DNA of 23,641 nt from Candidatus Helarchaeota archaeon (GTDB taxonomy: Archaea > Asgardarchaeota > Lokiarchaeia > Helarchaeales > HEL-GB-A): positions 1 to 23,641 of the forward strand of contig JAEOSY010000504.1 in NCBI GenBank assembly GCA_016840125.1. Direction: 5' to 3'. Under the pieces are notes generated by a model that did no database searches, was not told the origin of the DNA, and was given only the letters and a program-made list of their open reading frames with translations. Numbering within the stretch: position 1 is the stretch's first letter; each line of letters begins with the position of its first letter. The translations under genes and the position numbers were made by a program. Positions 8,301 to 15,694 of the stretch are shown here, piece by piece.

Positions 8301-10325
8301 CGTGATATCACCAAACGAAAACTTGCTGAACAACAACTCAAGGTATCTGAGGAAAAATATTCTACCCTCGTGGAACAGGCCCAAGTTGGCGTGGTTATTA
8401 TCCAAGATTTCATTTTTCAATTTTCAAATAAAGCATTTTCCGAAATGACGAGTTATTCCATTGAAGAATTAATGGATATGTCATTTTGGAAGATCAGCCC
8501 TCCAGAACTTCACGAAATTGGGAGAGAACGAATGAACTTAATTCTCAATAACAAAATATATACTCCATTTGAAACAACAATAAAGTCTAAAGACGATAGA
8601 ATTATAGATATTGAAGTCTCTGCAAGAAGAATCATCTTCAAAGGACGACCTGCGGTATTGGGAACGATACATGATATCACCGATCGTAAGCAGGCAGCGT
8701 TGAAACTCAAAGAATCAGAGGAAAAATATCGAATGTTGTTTGAGGGCGCGAATGATGGTATCTGTCTCTTAGATCCTTATGCGGTCATTGATACGAACGA
8801 GTATATACTAAATATGTTTGGATATGATGAAAAACAGGAAGTAATTGGTTTAGAACCCTGGGAGGTTTCCCCTCTAAACCAGCCCGACGGTAGAAATTCA
8901 AAGGAGAAAGTAAGAGGATTGATCGATAAATGTTTGGAGGGTAAACCACAGCGATTTTATTGGACACATCGTAGAAAAGATGGAAGTCTGTTCGACACTG
9001 AAGTTTCTTTGAATCGGATTTTGCTCGAAAACAAGTACTTCACTCAAGCAATTGTTCGAGACATTACGGAGCGCAAAGAAGCAGAGTTAAAGCTGAAAGA
9101 ATCCGAAGAAAAGTATCGCCTCATCACAGAAAATGCGAATGACATGCTTGCTGTAATAAATGAAAGCTTCGAATATGAATATATCAATGAACCTTTCACG
9201 AAAATATTAGGCTATTTCAGTGAGGAGTTCATTGGAAAAAATAGAATTGATATTTTACACCCAGATGACCTTGATGCAGTACGTAAGGCAATGAAAATTC
9301 TATTTGATAAATATGAAGTATTATTAGAAGTTCGCCTTCGGAAGAAAAATGGACAATATATTTGGACTGAAATTTATGGTAAGACATTCTTAGACACCGA
9401 AGGAACGCGAAAGGCGCTCTTAGTAGGAAGGGATATCACGGAACGGAAAGCCCTGGAAGAAGCACAACAAAACTATACTCAAAAATTAGAGAATGAGGTC
9501 AACACTAAAACAAAGGAACTTCAAAATGAAACTACCCAATTGCAAAAAACTTTAACAGATCTAAAAGCTGCCCAAGAACAATTAATCCAATCTGAAAAAT
9601 TAGCTTCTATTGGATTATTAGCCGCAGGGATCGCCCACGAGATCAATAATCCACTAATGGGCATCATCAATTATGCTCAAATAATTAACGATGAACTAGT
9701 AAAAAATGAATCCATTGATTTATCTGTTAAACCCTATTCCTTTATTGAGAAGATAACAAAAGAAGGGGAACGCATTGCTGAAATTGTCCGTGGTTTACTC
9801 TCATTTGCTCGCGAAGATAGAGGCGAATTTGTGTTCGTGGATGTTTCTGAGATCATAAATTCTGCGGTTTCACTTTTAATTCCAAAAATCAAGAACTCTC
9901 AAATAGATTTGGAACTTAAATATGATGAGAAAACACCCAAAATCCCAGTACAACCCCGAAATATTCGCCAGGTTTTTCTGAATGTACTTCAAAATTCAAT
10001 TGCTGCCCTAAACGAAAAATTCGAGGCATCTGAAAAAACCCATCAAAAGAAAATAGTCGTAAAAACTTCAGTCCTAAGTAGAGAAAATAAAGATTATACG
10101 ATGATAGAAATAACAGATAATGGACAAGGCATCAAACCTGAACATTTACCGCAAATTTTTGACCCTTTCTTCAGTACAAAGGAAAAATCCAAGGATGGGG
10201 GTATTGGGTTAGGCTTAAGTATCTCCTACGGGATCATCAAGGATCATAATGGGACAATTGATATCCAGAGCAAATGGAATCAAGGGACCACGGTTGAAAT
10301 ATTATTCCCCCTTAAGAAAGAATAA
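5340..10325 (+). CDS. Giant multi-PAS sensor histidine kinase (11 PAS)
   Basis: A 1661-residue soluble kinase. I count eleven PAS domains, at about 1-117, 130-240, 251-366, 379-494, 506-617, 630-745, 758-870, 882-992, 1006-1116, 1129-1244 and 1257-1369, mostly joined by DITERK...ESEEKY-type helical linkers. A coiled coil (1370-1415), HisKA with H1433 (GIAHEINNP) and HATPase follow: N1552, G1 DNGQG 1593-1597, G2 GIGLGLS 1621-1627, so it should be active. PAS1 and PAS2 carry cysteines in a CY...C..CP pattern (C52, C63, C66; C173, C184, C187) that could bind a metal or cofactor. The DNA for PAS8 (about 7974-8300) is about 52% GC against roughly 30-35% beside it, suggesting recent acquisition of that domain. 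GGATGGGG lies before the ATG. It is divergent from the longin-receiver operon and convergent with the kinase at 10362. Confidence 0.95.
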   Translation: MVEMETIYPLFLDNITDLMIHFESSDKKITWVNQAVADYLNLPKNQIIGSFCYKILCQDDQNCENCPVIKAFESKKPEDLEILMPNGRYWMHRAFPVTNQNGEMIGVLKLIRDITEKKLIEQKLQAEGDLFKILMDGLTHAQIGIDIIGIDFKVLFQNQLLKDRFSDLTGKICYKNYMGREEPCDFCPMTRVIERGSLERQELTALDGKNYELFCAPLPHPDSTIDKVAHVVIDVTPFKEVTQALRLSEEKYRNIIENVNDPVIIIGLDGNLHYVAPQLSQILGGIEVGNDVTSVMKLIHPDDVTVLWDDLQRAFQDKSIREGEESEFRMRHKDSHYLWFRTSTKNHFDSEGKVTGFITVLRNITERMQMEMDLRQSEAKYHDLYSRAPVAYFSVRIDGVIVNANKAAENLLGYKLEKLRGMKLFDLYAEKSKAKAKQLLEQFRVGIPWESEEMVYQRNDGTDIYGLLSVNPIKNEIGEVIESRSVVVDITQRKQAEQALRESELKYSTVVENTKDGILILHNGLYKFANKGMAEMSGYSAEELINMPFLNLVAPEDRDLLTKRYQLRMAGGDVPQVYETKMLCKDGTIKNMDVITKVIQFEGEPAVLGTIHDITERKLEADLIKKERDKVQTYLDIAGVMLLVIGRDQTIQLINKKGCEILDAEEADLIGKNWFDNFLRKEEISEVKAVFNELMAGNIAPVEYYENSAITNSGKEKIIAWHNTVLKDETGELIGTLSSGEDITERKRALQQLKDSEEKFAKSFHAAPILMAITRQPDGFIIDVNNKFIEILGYKREELLGRTTLELDLWVDPKQRQKFLNTLQENNYVRDVELKVRTKSGDIRWVLFSGEVIKMGEKPYLITIANDITEAKLAEDALRESEARFRSFTENAPDFVMQLGHDGTIQFINRTHEGLNPESVVGSLVFSWIPEDYIPTFKRALSQVFETAQARVVEHAAWDAQMKMRWYSSHLGPIGELGNVTSTIVVARDITKRKLAEQQLKVSEEKYSTLVEQAQVGVVIIQDFIFQFSNKAFSEMTSYSIEELMDMSFWKISPPELHEIGRERMNLILNNKIYTPFETTIKSKDDRIIDIEVSARRIIFKGRPAVLGTIHDITDRKQAALKLKESEEKYRMLFEGANDGICLLDPYAVIDTNEYILNMFGYDEKQEVIGLEPWEVSPLNQPDGRNSKEKVRGLIDKCLEGKPQRFYWTHRRKDGSLFDTEVSLNRILLENKYFTQAIVRDITERKEAELKLKESEEKYRLITENANDMLAVINESFEYEYINEPFTKILGYFSEEFIGKNRIDILHPDDLDAVRKAMKILFDKYEVLLEVRLRKKNGQYIWTEIYGKTFLDTEGTRKALLVGRDITERKALEEAQQNYTQKLENEVNTKTKELQNETTQLQKTLTDLKAAQEQLIQSEKLASIGLLAAGIAHEINNPLMGIINYAQIINDELVKNESIDLSVKPYSFIEKITKEGERIAEIVRGLLSFAREDRGEFVFVDVSEIINSAVSLLIPKIKNSQIDLELKYDEKTPKIPVQPRNIRQVFLNVLQNSIAALNEKFEASEKTHQKKIVVKTSVLSRENKDYTMIEITDNGQGIKPEHLPQIFDPFFSTKEKSKDGGIGLGLSISYGIIKDHNGTIDIQSKWNQGTTVEILFPLKKE
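7974..8300 (+). other. GC-rich patch encoding PAS8 of the giant kinase
   Basis: Hand counting gives 126 G or C in bases 8041-8280 (52.5%), but only 39 in 120 bases of the next PAS at 8401-8520 (32%). The patch coincides with one complete PAS domain (residues about 880-992) with intact frame on both sides, which fits domain-level import followed by in-frame insertion. Confidence 0.7.
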
Positions 10326-10361
10326 GTCCATGAACTATAATATGCGCTTCTTCATTTCTCT

Positions 10362-12398
10362 TTAATGAATAAGTACCTTTTTTCTCTCTAATGGCAAAGT
10401 AAATTCAATTGATGTATTTTTTTTCCACTTACTTCGCATCTTAATGTCTCCACCATGGGATTTAATGATACTCTGAGATATGCTCAGTCCTAACCCGGTT
10501 CCATGTTCTTTTGAATCGGATTTCGTGGTAAAAAACGGTTTGAATACATCCCTCAGGTGTTTTGCCTGAATTCCAATCCCGTTATCCGTGATTCTAACCA
10601 TCCCGTATTTCCTCTTCTGTCTATTTATCAGGGATGTTTTGATAGAGATATTTTTCACTCCATTTTTTGTGGTTAGACCGTATTTTTCGTTTAACGCATC
10701 AATGGAGTTTTGAAGCAGGTTTAAAATGACCTGTTGAACGTTTCGCACTCGCATAGGTATCTTTGGGATATCCTTTTGATACTCTAAATCAATCTTTACT
10801 TGTGCCTGTTTTAATTTAGGATATAATAACGAAATGGATGAATTTATCACATCTGATAAATCTACTGTGGTAAAATTTCCCGTATCTTCACGGGAGAATG
10901 CTAATAAATCTGCAACAATTTCTGAAATCCGTTCCCCTTCTTTTATCATCTTCTCAATAAAAGAGTAGGGTTTAGTCGATGTATCAACAGTTTTATTAGT
11001 GTTGAGTTCATCTTGGATAATTTGCGCATAATTGATGATGCCCATTATGGGATTATTGATTTCATGGGCTATTCCCGCTGAAAGTAATCCAATGGAAGCA
11101 AGTTTTTCAGATTCAATTAAACGTTTCTGAATGGTCTTTAACTCATTTAATGTATTTTGTAGTTGTTTTGTCTCCTTTTGAAGCCTTCTAGTTTTTTGCG
11201 TAACCTCTTTTTCTAAATCTTTCATATAATTCTTTCGAGATTCCTCAAGCGCTTTCCTTTCAGATATATCCCTAGAAATCGTTAGAATTAACTCTTTCCC
11301 ATTGCTATCAGTATATTTTGTGAGAGTGGCTTCAAACCATTTTGATGTACCATTTTTATGGGTTAATCGCAATTCTGTTTTAGCCTCACCTTTGTTAAGG
11401 CATTTATTATGGGCTGCTTTGAGTGAGATCACGTCTGAACGATTAATATATTTCAAAAGAGATAAATTATTAAAGTCGTTTGTTGAGTATCCTAGTAATC
11501 TTCGATGTGGTTCTTGATTTAAATACAATAAATTAAACTCTTTATCCGTAACCGCAATTAAATCATTTGCATTTTCCGTAATGAGCTTATATTTTTCTTG
11601 AGATGCTTGAAGCTCATGTTCGACTTTTTTTCGAGGTGTAATGTCAAGCGTATATTCAATTAATTGTATAATTTTTCCATCTTTATCAAAAATTGGAAAT
11701 CCATGTAACTCCAACCATGAAGTATTTCCTTTTGAGTCAGTATGCAGATGAGTCACAACTACAGGTTTCCTTGTTTTTTTAATTATATCAAGAGGACATT
11801 GATGGGTATCCTTTTGACAGGGGGTGTCAGATTGATGCGTCAGGGAATAACAGGTGCCATTCCCCTGAAGATTACCCAATTTCGCTGTTGAATTTGCCAT
11901 TACAATTTTATAATTTTCAGCATTAATAACATAAAAAGGATTAGTTATCGATTCAAGAATATTTCTTAAAAATTCATTTTGTATAGTGATGGTATTTTCT
12001 GCTTGCCTGTAGATACGGCGAACTTCCGCCTCGCGTAGTTCCCGTTCAATAGCAGGAATCAAGCGTATAAATTTTCCTTTCCTAACGTAATCGTGGGCAC
12101 CGGCTCGCATGAGTTCTACTGCAGTTTCTTCGCTAATGGCTCCGGAGACAATAATAAATGGAACATCGATTTCACTTTCTTGTAACAAATTTAAGGCATC
12201 CATTCCATTAAAAGGGGGCATTGAATAATCCGAAAGGACAACATCCCACTCTTTTCCTTTAAGCTCGGTCATCATAGCTTCTGGTGTTTGGACACGTTCA
12301 TAAATCGGGTTATAGCCTCCATGTCTTAGCTCATTCAACAATAGAACTGCATCATCTTCTGAATCTTCAATAATTAATACTCGGAGGGGTTTCTTCAT
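10362..12398 (-). CDS. REC-PAS-PAS hybrid sensor histidine kinase
   Basis: A 678-residue soluble kinase with an N-terminal receiver domain (1-120; E11/D12, phosphoacceptor D57, S85, K107), PAS at about 143-256 and 269-381, a coiled coil, HisKA with H445 (GIAHEINNP) and HATPase (N564, G1 DNG 605-607, G2 GTGLGLS 633-639). The first PAS has C183, C194 and C201-P, like two PAS domains of the 5340 kinase. I start at ATG 12396-12398, where receivers of this family usually begin and which has GAGTGA upstream; a GTG at 12408-12410 overlaps the stop of the previous gene and is the alternative. It is the last gene of the operon with the kinase at 14853 and the receiver at 12847. Its own receiver may take phosphate from the upstream kinase, which would make a relay. 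It is convergent with 5340-10325, 36 bases apart. Confidence 0.94.
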   Translation of the reverse strand: MKKPLRVLIIEDSEDDAVLLLNELRHGGYNPIYERVQTPEAMMTELKGKEWDVVLSDYSMPPFNGMDALNLLQESEIDVPFIIVSGAISEETAVELMRAGAHDYVRKGKFIRLIPAIERELREAEVRRIYRQAENTITIQNEFLRNILESITNPFYVINAENYKIVMANSTAKLGNLQGNGTCYSLTHQSDTPCQKDTHQCPLDIIKKTRKPVVVTHLHTDSKGNTSWLELHGFPIFDKDGKIIQLIEYTLDITPRKKVEHELQASQEKYKLITENANDLIAVTDKEFNLLYLNQEPHRRLLGYSTNDFNNLSLLKYINRSDVISLKAAHNKCLNKGEAKTELRLTHKNGTSKWFEATLTKYTDSNGKELILTISRDISERKALEESRKNYMKDLEKEVTQKTRRLQKETKQLQNTLNELKTIQKRLIESEKLASIGLLSAGIAHEINNPIMGIINYAQIIQDELNTNKTVDTSTKPYSFIEKMIKEGERISEIVADLLAFSREDTGNFTTVDLSDVINSSISLLYPKLKQAQVKIDLEYQKDIPKIPMRVRNVQQVILNLLQNSIDALNEKYGLTTKNGVKNISIKTSLINRQKRKYGMVRITDNGIGIQAKHLRDVFKPFFTTKSDSKEHGTGLGLSISQSIIKSHGGDIKMRSKWKKNTSIEFTLPLERKKVLIH

Positions 12399-12406
12399 TT
12401 TCGGAA

Positions 12407-12847
12407 TCACTCATGAGGCGGTGGTACGTTCAAAACTAGCCAATATAGACCCAATTGTTTCACAGCATCAGAGAATTGTGAGAAATCGACTGGTTTGCGG
12501 ATATAACTATTAGCTCCAAGATTATAGCTATCAACTATGTCTTGTTCCTCTTTCGAGGAGGTGAGAATAACCACAGGAAGCAATTTTGTTCGTTTATCTC
12601 CACGAACTCGTCGCAAAACCTCTAAACCATTCACCTTTGGTAGCTTTAAATCCAATAAAATAATTTCAGGTAATTCAGTTTTATCTTGGTCTGAATATTT
12701 TCCAGTTTTAAAAAGGTAATCTATCGCTTCGGCTCCATCTCGAACTACCAGAACATCATTTAAAATTTTATTTTTTTCAAGTGCTCTAAGCGTTAAAACC
12801 TCATCATCTGGATTGTCCTCCACCAATAATATAATTTTTTCTTTCAT
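12407..12847 (-). CDS. Rcp1-like stand-alone receiver protein
   Basis: A 146-residue single-domain response regulator of the Rcp1 type (partner receivers of phytochrome-like kinases). The pocket is E10/D11 in VEDNPDDE, the phosphoacceptor D66 in LLDLKLPK, the switch T96 in LTSS and the lysine K118 in RKP. The insertion between strand 2 and strand 3 (YLFKTGKYSDQDKTELPE) and the NPDDE start are typical of this subfamily and unlike the four SICET-type receivers here. It lies 17 bases behind the kinase 12865-14853, whose kinase core is of the phytochrome-like type, so the two are very likely cognate. It ends in contact with or just before the next kinase gene, indicating coupled translation. Confidence 0.95.
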   Translation of the reverse strand: MKEKIILLVEDNPDDEVLTLRALEKNKILNDVLVVRDGAEAIDYLFKTGKYSDQDKTELPEIILLDLKLPKVNGLEVLRRVRGDKRTKLLPVVILTSSKEEQDIVDSYNLGANSYIRKPVDFSQFSDAVKQLGLYWLVLNVPPPHE

Positions 12848-12864
12848 TTTTCTTTATCACATTT

Positions 12865-14853
12865 TCAAGTTTCATTATTTTCAATTATAGGATTGATCGT
12901 GAAATAAAACGTGGCACCTTGCTCAACGGCGCCTTCAGCCCAAATTTCACCCCCATGTCGGTGAATTATGCGCTGAACTGTAGCAAGTCCTATGCCCAAA
13001 CCATCAAATTCAGACTCCGAATGAAGGCGTTGAAATGGTCCAAAAAGCTTACCAGCGAACGTCATGTCGAAGCCTGCCCCATCATCACGCAAGAAAAAAG
13101 CTGATTTGCCATTTACTTGTTGAACACCAAATTCAATAACGGCATGAGCATGTTTTGATGTAAATTTCCACGCATTGCTCAGTAAATTTTCGAGAACTAA
13201 TCTTAATAGCTTTGAATCCCCCTTTACAACTTGTTCAGGTAAAACCTTAATCTCAACCTCTCTTTCCGGCTCATTCGTTTGCAATTCGTTCAGAAGCTTT
13301 AAAGTTAATTTACTGAGATCAACATCATCTATCCGCAGCTTTCTCCGAGAAATATGTGATAGATGTAATAGATCATCAATGAGTTGCGACATACGTTGGC
13401 TTGCTGCACGTATTCGATAGAAATATTTTTTACCCTGATCATCTAAAGAATTAGAATAATCTTCTAAAATCATTTTACTGAAGCCATCAATCGCACGAAG
13501 GGGCGCCCGGAGATCATGTGAAACGGAATAGGAGAAACTTTCTAATTCCTTAACAAGTGATGTTAGTTGTTTTGTGCGATCTGTCACTAATTCTTCAAGA
13601 TGTTCCTGATACTTTAAAACCTTGAACTCTGCTTCTTTACGTTTTGTGCTATCTATCAAAGTAGATAGTAAGGCATCTCGTCCCTGATAATGAATATTCG
13701 AAGTATAAACGTCGAGCCACTTCACCTTACCTGATTTTGCAATAAATCGATATGTTGTAGATGGCCTCCCAAATTTTTTTCCGCTCATATGTCGTATCAT
13801 TTGGTTCATTATAAATTCCCGGTCTTCTGGATGGACTATGTTGAAAAGCTCATGTGCATCCCAAGTAGTCATTTCCTGAATAGAAAATTCAACTATATTA
13901 GACATTGTATGATTTACGTATTTTACGACTCCATCCTGAATGATACCTATTCCCATTACTGATTGTTCTGCAATAGTTCTAAATTTTTCCTCAGATTCTG
14001 ACAGCTTTTCTTCTGCTTCCTTTTTATCAGTTATGTCAATTAAGGTAATAAAATCCGCATTTTTTCCCCTAAATTTTATAGTTTTTGAATAGACCTCTAA
14101 CCAGACGGTTTTTCCAAGTTTTGTAATGACCCTAAGTTGATAGTTCGTTATAGTATTTCTATCTCCAAGTTGTTTTTTTCTACCTTGTTCTACGGCTCTT
14201 TCTCTGTCATCAGGGTGCAGGAGTTTAGCAAACCCCTCCATTGGTAAAGCTAGAAATTCCTCTACAGAATATCCCAAAAGATCTGCAGATCGTTGGTTGG
14301 CATATTTAATAAAACCCTCCTGAATTATAACTAGACCCATCAATGATTGCTCCGAAATAGTCCTAAACTTCCCTTCCGACTCTCTCAACCTTTGCTCTAC
14401 ATGAACGCGGTTACAAACAAGACTTAGTTGCCCTATAAGTCCCTGAACTACGTCTCTTAGGTCTTCAGAAATCATTTCTTTTTTATGGGATGCAATATTA
14501 ATGCAACCAATTGGGCGTCCCTTATGAGTAATAGGCAATATTGCAAGGCTTTTTATACCCTCACGGTTTAAAATATCTTCTGGGGGCGCAGTTTTCAGCA
14601 TATCTTTGCTTAATAACAATGATTTCCCATCATTAATTAGCTTAATGCGCGGGTCATCATGATGGATATGAGAAACTGCTTGAACAAATTGTTCAGAAAG
14701 TCCCATATGATAATATAAATCCATATCTCCATCAAAAATATTACTGATATATACTCCTCCTGAATCGAGTCCAGAAACATCAAGAATGCTGTTAAAAATT
14801 ACGCTGACTATTTCTTTAATATCCTCAAGTCCTAATTTCTCCATTTCTATCAT
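12865..14853 (-). CDS. GAF-PAS-PAS sensor histidine kinase, phytochrome-like core
   Basis: A 662-residue soluble kinase. A GAF-like domain spans about 10-150 (ILPITHKGRPIGCINIAS is its characteristic end), PAS domains lie at about 160-278 and 290-403, and a coiled coil leads to HisKA with H446 in SYSVSHDLRAPLRAI and HATPase (N560, G1 DGAG 591-594, G2 GLGIGLA 618-624). The SVSHDLRAPL box and the FGPFQRLH segment are those of phytochrome-like and related kinases, a different kinase branch from the other three in this window. I see no bilin-binding cysteine motif, so light sensing is not supported. The two PAS domains resemble each other (SEQSxMGxxIIQxG). A strong TATA (14896-14904) and a leader of about 20 bases support ATG 14851-14853; an ATG three codons on is also possible. 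First gene of a three-gene operon. Confidence 0.94.
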   Translation of the reverse strand: MIEMEKLGLEDIKEIVSVIFNSILDVSGLDSGGVYISNIFDGDMDLYYHMGLSEQFVQAVSHIHHDDPRIKLINDGKSLLLSKDMLKTAPPEDILNREGIKSLAILPITHKGRPIGCINIASHKKEMISEDLRDVVQGLIGQLSLVCNRVHVEQRLRESEGKFRTISEQSLMGLVIIQEGFIKYANQRSADLLGYSVEEFLALPMEGFAKLLHPDDRERAVEQGRKKQLGDRNTITNYQLRVITKLGKTVWLEVYSKTIKFRGKNADFITLIDITDKKEAEEKLSESEEKFRTIAEQSVMGIGIIQDGVVKYVNHTMSNIVEFSIQEMTTWDAHELFNIVHPEDREFIMNQMIRHMSGKKFGRPSTTYRFIAKSGKVKWLDVYTSNIHYQGRDALLSTLIDSTKRKEAEFKVLKYQEHLEELVTDRTKQLTSLVKELESFSYSVSHDLRAPLRAIDGFSKMILEDYSNSLDDQGKKYFYRIRAASQRMSQLIDDLLHLSHISRRKLRIDDVDLSKLTLKLLNELQTNEPEREVEIKVLPEQVVKGDSKLLRLVLENLLSNAWKFTSKHAHAVIEFGVQQVNGKSAFFLRDDGAGFDMTFAGKLFGPFQRLHSESEFDGLGIGLATVQRIIHRHGGEIWAEGAVEQGATFYFTINPIIENNET

Positions 14854-14895
14854 CTAAACCCCAACCATCAATATCTTTCTTGAAGCCTTTTTAGT

Positions 14896-14904
14896 TATTT
14901 ATAT
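14896..14904 (-). promoter_or_regulatory. TATA box of GAF-PAS-PAS kinase operon
   Basis: On the minus strand GAAAGC is followed by ATATAAATA (14904-14896), the clearest BRE/TATA-like element in the window. The transcript should start near 14873, some 20 bases before ATG 14853. It lies in the 116-base gap behind the receiver gene 14970-15338, so the kinase operon appears to have its own promoter. Confidence 0.6.
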
Positions 14905-14969
14905 GCTTTCAAATTCTAATCAATTTATTATAATATCTTATATTTTTATCACGACTCTAATTTCAAAAA

Positions 14970-15338
14970 TCATTTACCTAATAATTTAAGCGATTGCTCA
15001 ATAGTTCTTTTCAAATCCTCTTCTTTAATTGGTTTCATGATATAATCGTACGTATCTAGGCGGATGGATTCCACCAAGGTCGGAATATTTGGATATCCCG
15101 TGATAATAATCACAATTCCCTCCTTTTTCAGATCTCTAATTAATCTAATAAGATCTAATCCATTTTTTCCTGGGAAAATCAAATCGATAAAATAAATATC
15201 AAAATGGGTTTTTTTAATCAATTCTTCTGCTTTATCAAAATCCATCTCACACGTAACACTATAACCATCCTTCTCCAGAATCCAAGTCAGTGTCTCACAG
15301 ATGGATTTCTCATCATCCACAATTAATATACTTACCAT
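14970..15338 (-). CDS. Stand-alone response regulator receiver (REC) protein
   Basis: A 122-residue receiver domain and nothing else. Pocket D8/D9, phosphoacceptor D52 (FIDLIFPG), switch T80 and lysine K102 (MKP) are intact. ATG 15336-15338 starts MVSILIVDDE, in register with its three paralogues. It is divergent from the operon of Lrp-like regulator, KaiC-like ATPase and a fourth such receiver, and it is followed on the same strand by the kinase operon that has its own TATA box. The partner kinase is not fixed by position; its first helix matches the other SICET-type receivers, so it may share their kinases. Confidence 0.95.
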   Translation of the reverse strand: MVSILIVDDEKSICETLTWILEKDGYSVTCEMDFDKAEELIKKTHFDIYFIDLIFPGKNGLDLIRLIRDLKKEGIVIIITGYPNIPTLVESIRLDTYDYIMKPIKEEDLKRTIEQSLKLLGK

Positions 15339-15410
15339 TTTTACTCAGGCAGGATTTTGTTCGACAATAATTTAAAATTCACTCTCTCCTGTTACTCAAT
15401 AAGGATTTCG

Positions 15411-15433
15411 ATAAATGTATAAGGGATAAAAAT
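15411..15433 (-). promoter_or_regulatory. Candidate promoter of receiver gene
   Basis: On the minus strand TTTTTATCCC (about 15432-15423) is followed by TTATACATTTAT (15422-15411). The expected transcript start is near 15386, about 48 bases before ATG 15338. Third instance of the T-tract, CCC, TATA layout ahead of a SICET-type receiver transcript. Confidence 0.4.
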
Positions 15434-15475
15434 TTCAATTCAAAATCTCGAAAGGGTTAAAATGAATTAGCGAAA

Positions 15476-15505
15476 GATCCATTTTGGATCATTTTTTCAA
15501 AAAAT
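15476..15505. promoter_or_regulatory. Two adjacent palindromes, candidate operator
   Basis: GATCC-ATTTT-GGATC (15476-15490) is followed directly by ATTTTTT-C-AAAAAAT (15491-15505). Both are perfect inverted repeats. The site lies between the divergent receiver and Lrp-like operon, and its left half carries the CATTTTG core found in other control regions. An Lrp-like dimer is one possible ligand, since the gene for such a protein lies next to it. Confidence 0.55.
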
Positions 15506-15631
15506 CTCAACTATTTGTATATTTAGTTTTATGAAATGCGGTACTAAGAATTAAAAAAATGAAAATACATTTTGAGGATGAAAGGCTAATCAGAAGTGAG
15601 TAGATAGTCAGCTTTTAATAACTGGGGCTTA

Positions 15632-15641
15632 ATATTATAAA
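15632..15641 (+). promoter_or_regulatory. Candidate TATA box of Lrp-KaiC-receiver operon
   Basis: ATATTATAAA at 15632-15641 predicts a transcript start near 15667. That would leave about 28 bases before ATG 15695, with no clear ribosome site in them. Confidence 0.45.
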
Positions 15642-15694
15642 CGGAAGTGTAGGAATTAGAAAAATGTTAACAGCCAATTTTTCTTGTGATTGAA

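Larger units (their letters stand above)
15339..15694. other. Divergent intergenic region, receiver versus Lrp-KaiC-receiver operon
   Basis: About 356 bases. The receiver promoter is at 15411-15433, a double palindrome at 15476-15505 includes a CATTTTGGATC element, a further ACATTTTGAGG lies at 15567-15577, and a TATA box for the plus-strand operon is at 15632-15641. I see no gene here. Confidence 0.5.

Noticed and set aside
8135..8420. Two overlapping minus-strand open frames of 85-92 codons inside the giant kinase
   Set aside because: They lie antisense to the GC-rich PAS8 region, where stops are rarer; the translations show no domain and the plus-strand PAS is clear.
12537..13420. Plus-strand frames of 60-81 codons opposite the Rcp1-like receiver and the GAF kinase
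   Set aside because: Antisense shadows of well-supported genes without signals of their own.
12865..14853. Calling the GAF kinase a phytochrome photoreceptor
   Set aside because: Only the kinase core and neighbouring Rcp1-like receiver resemble that group; no PHY domain or bilin-binding cysteine motif is visible.
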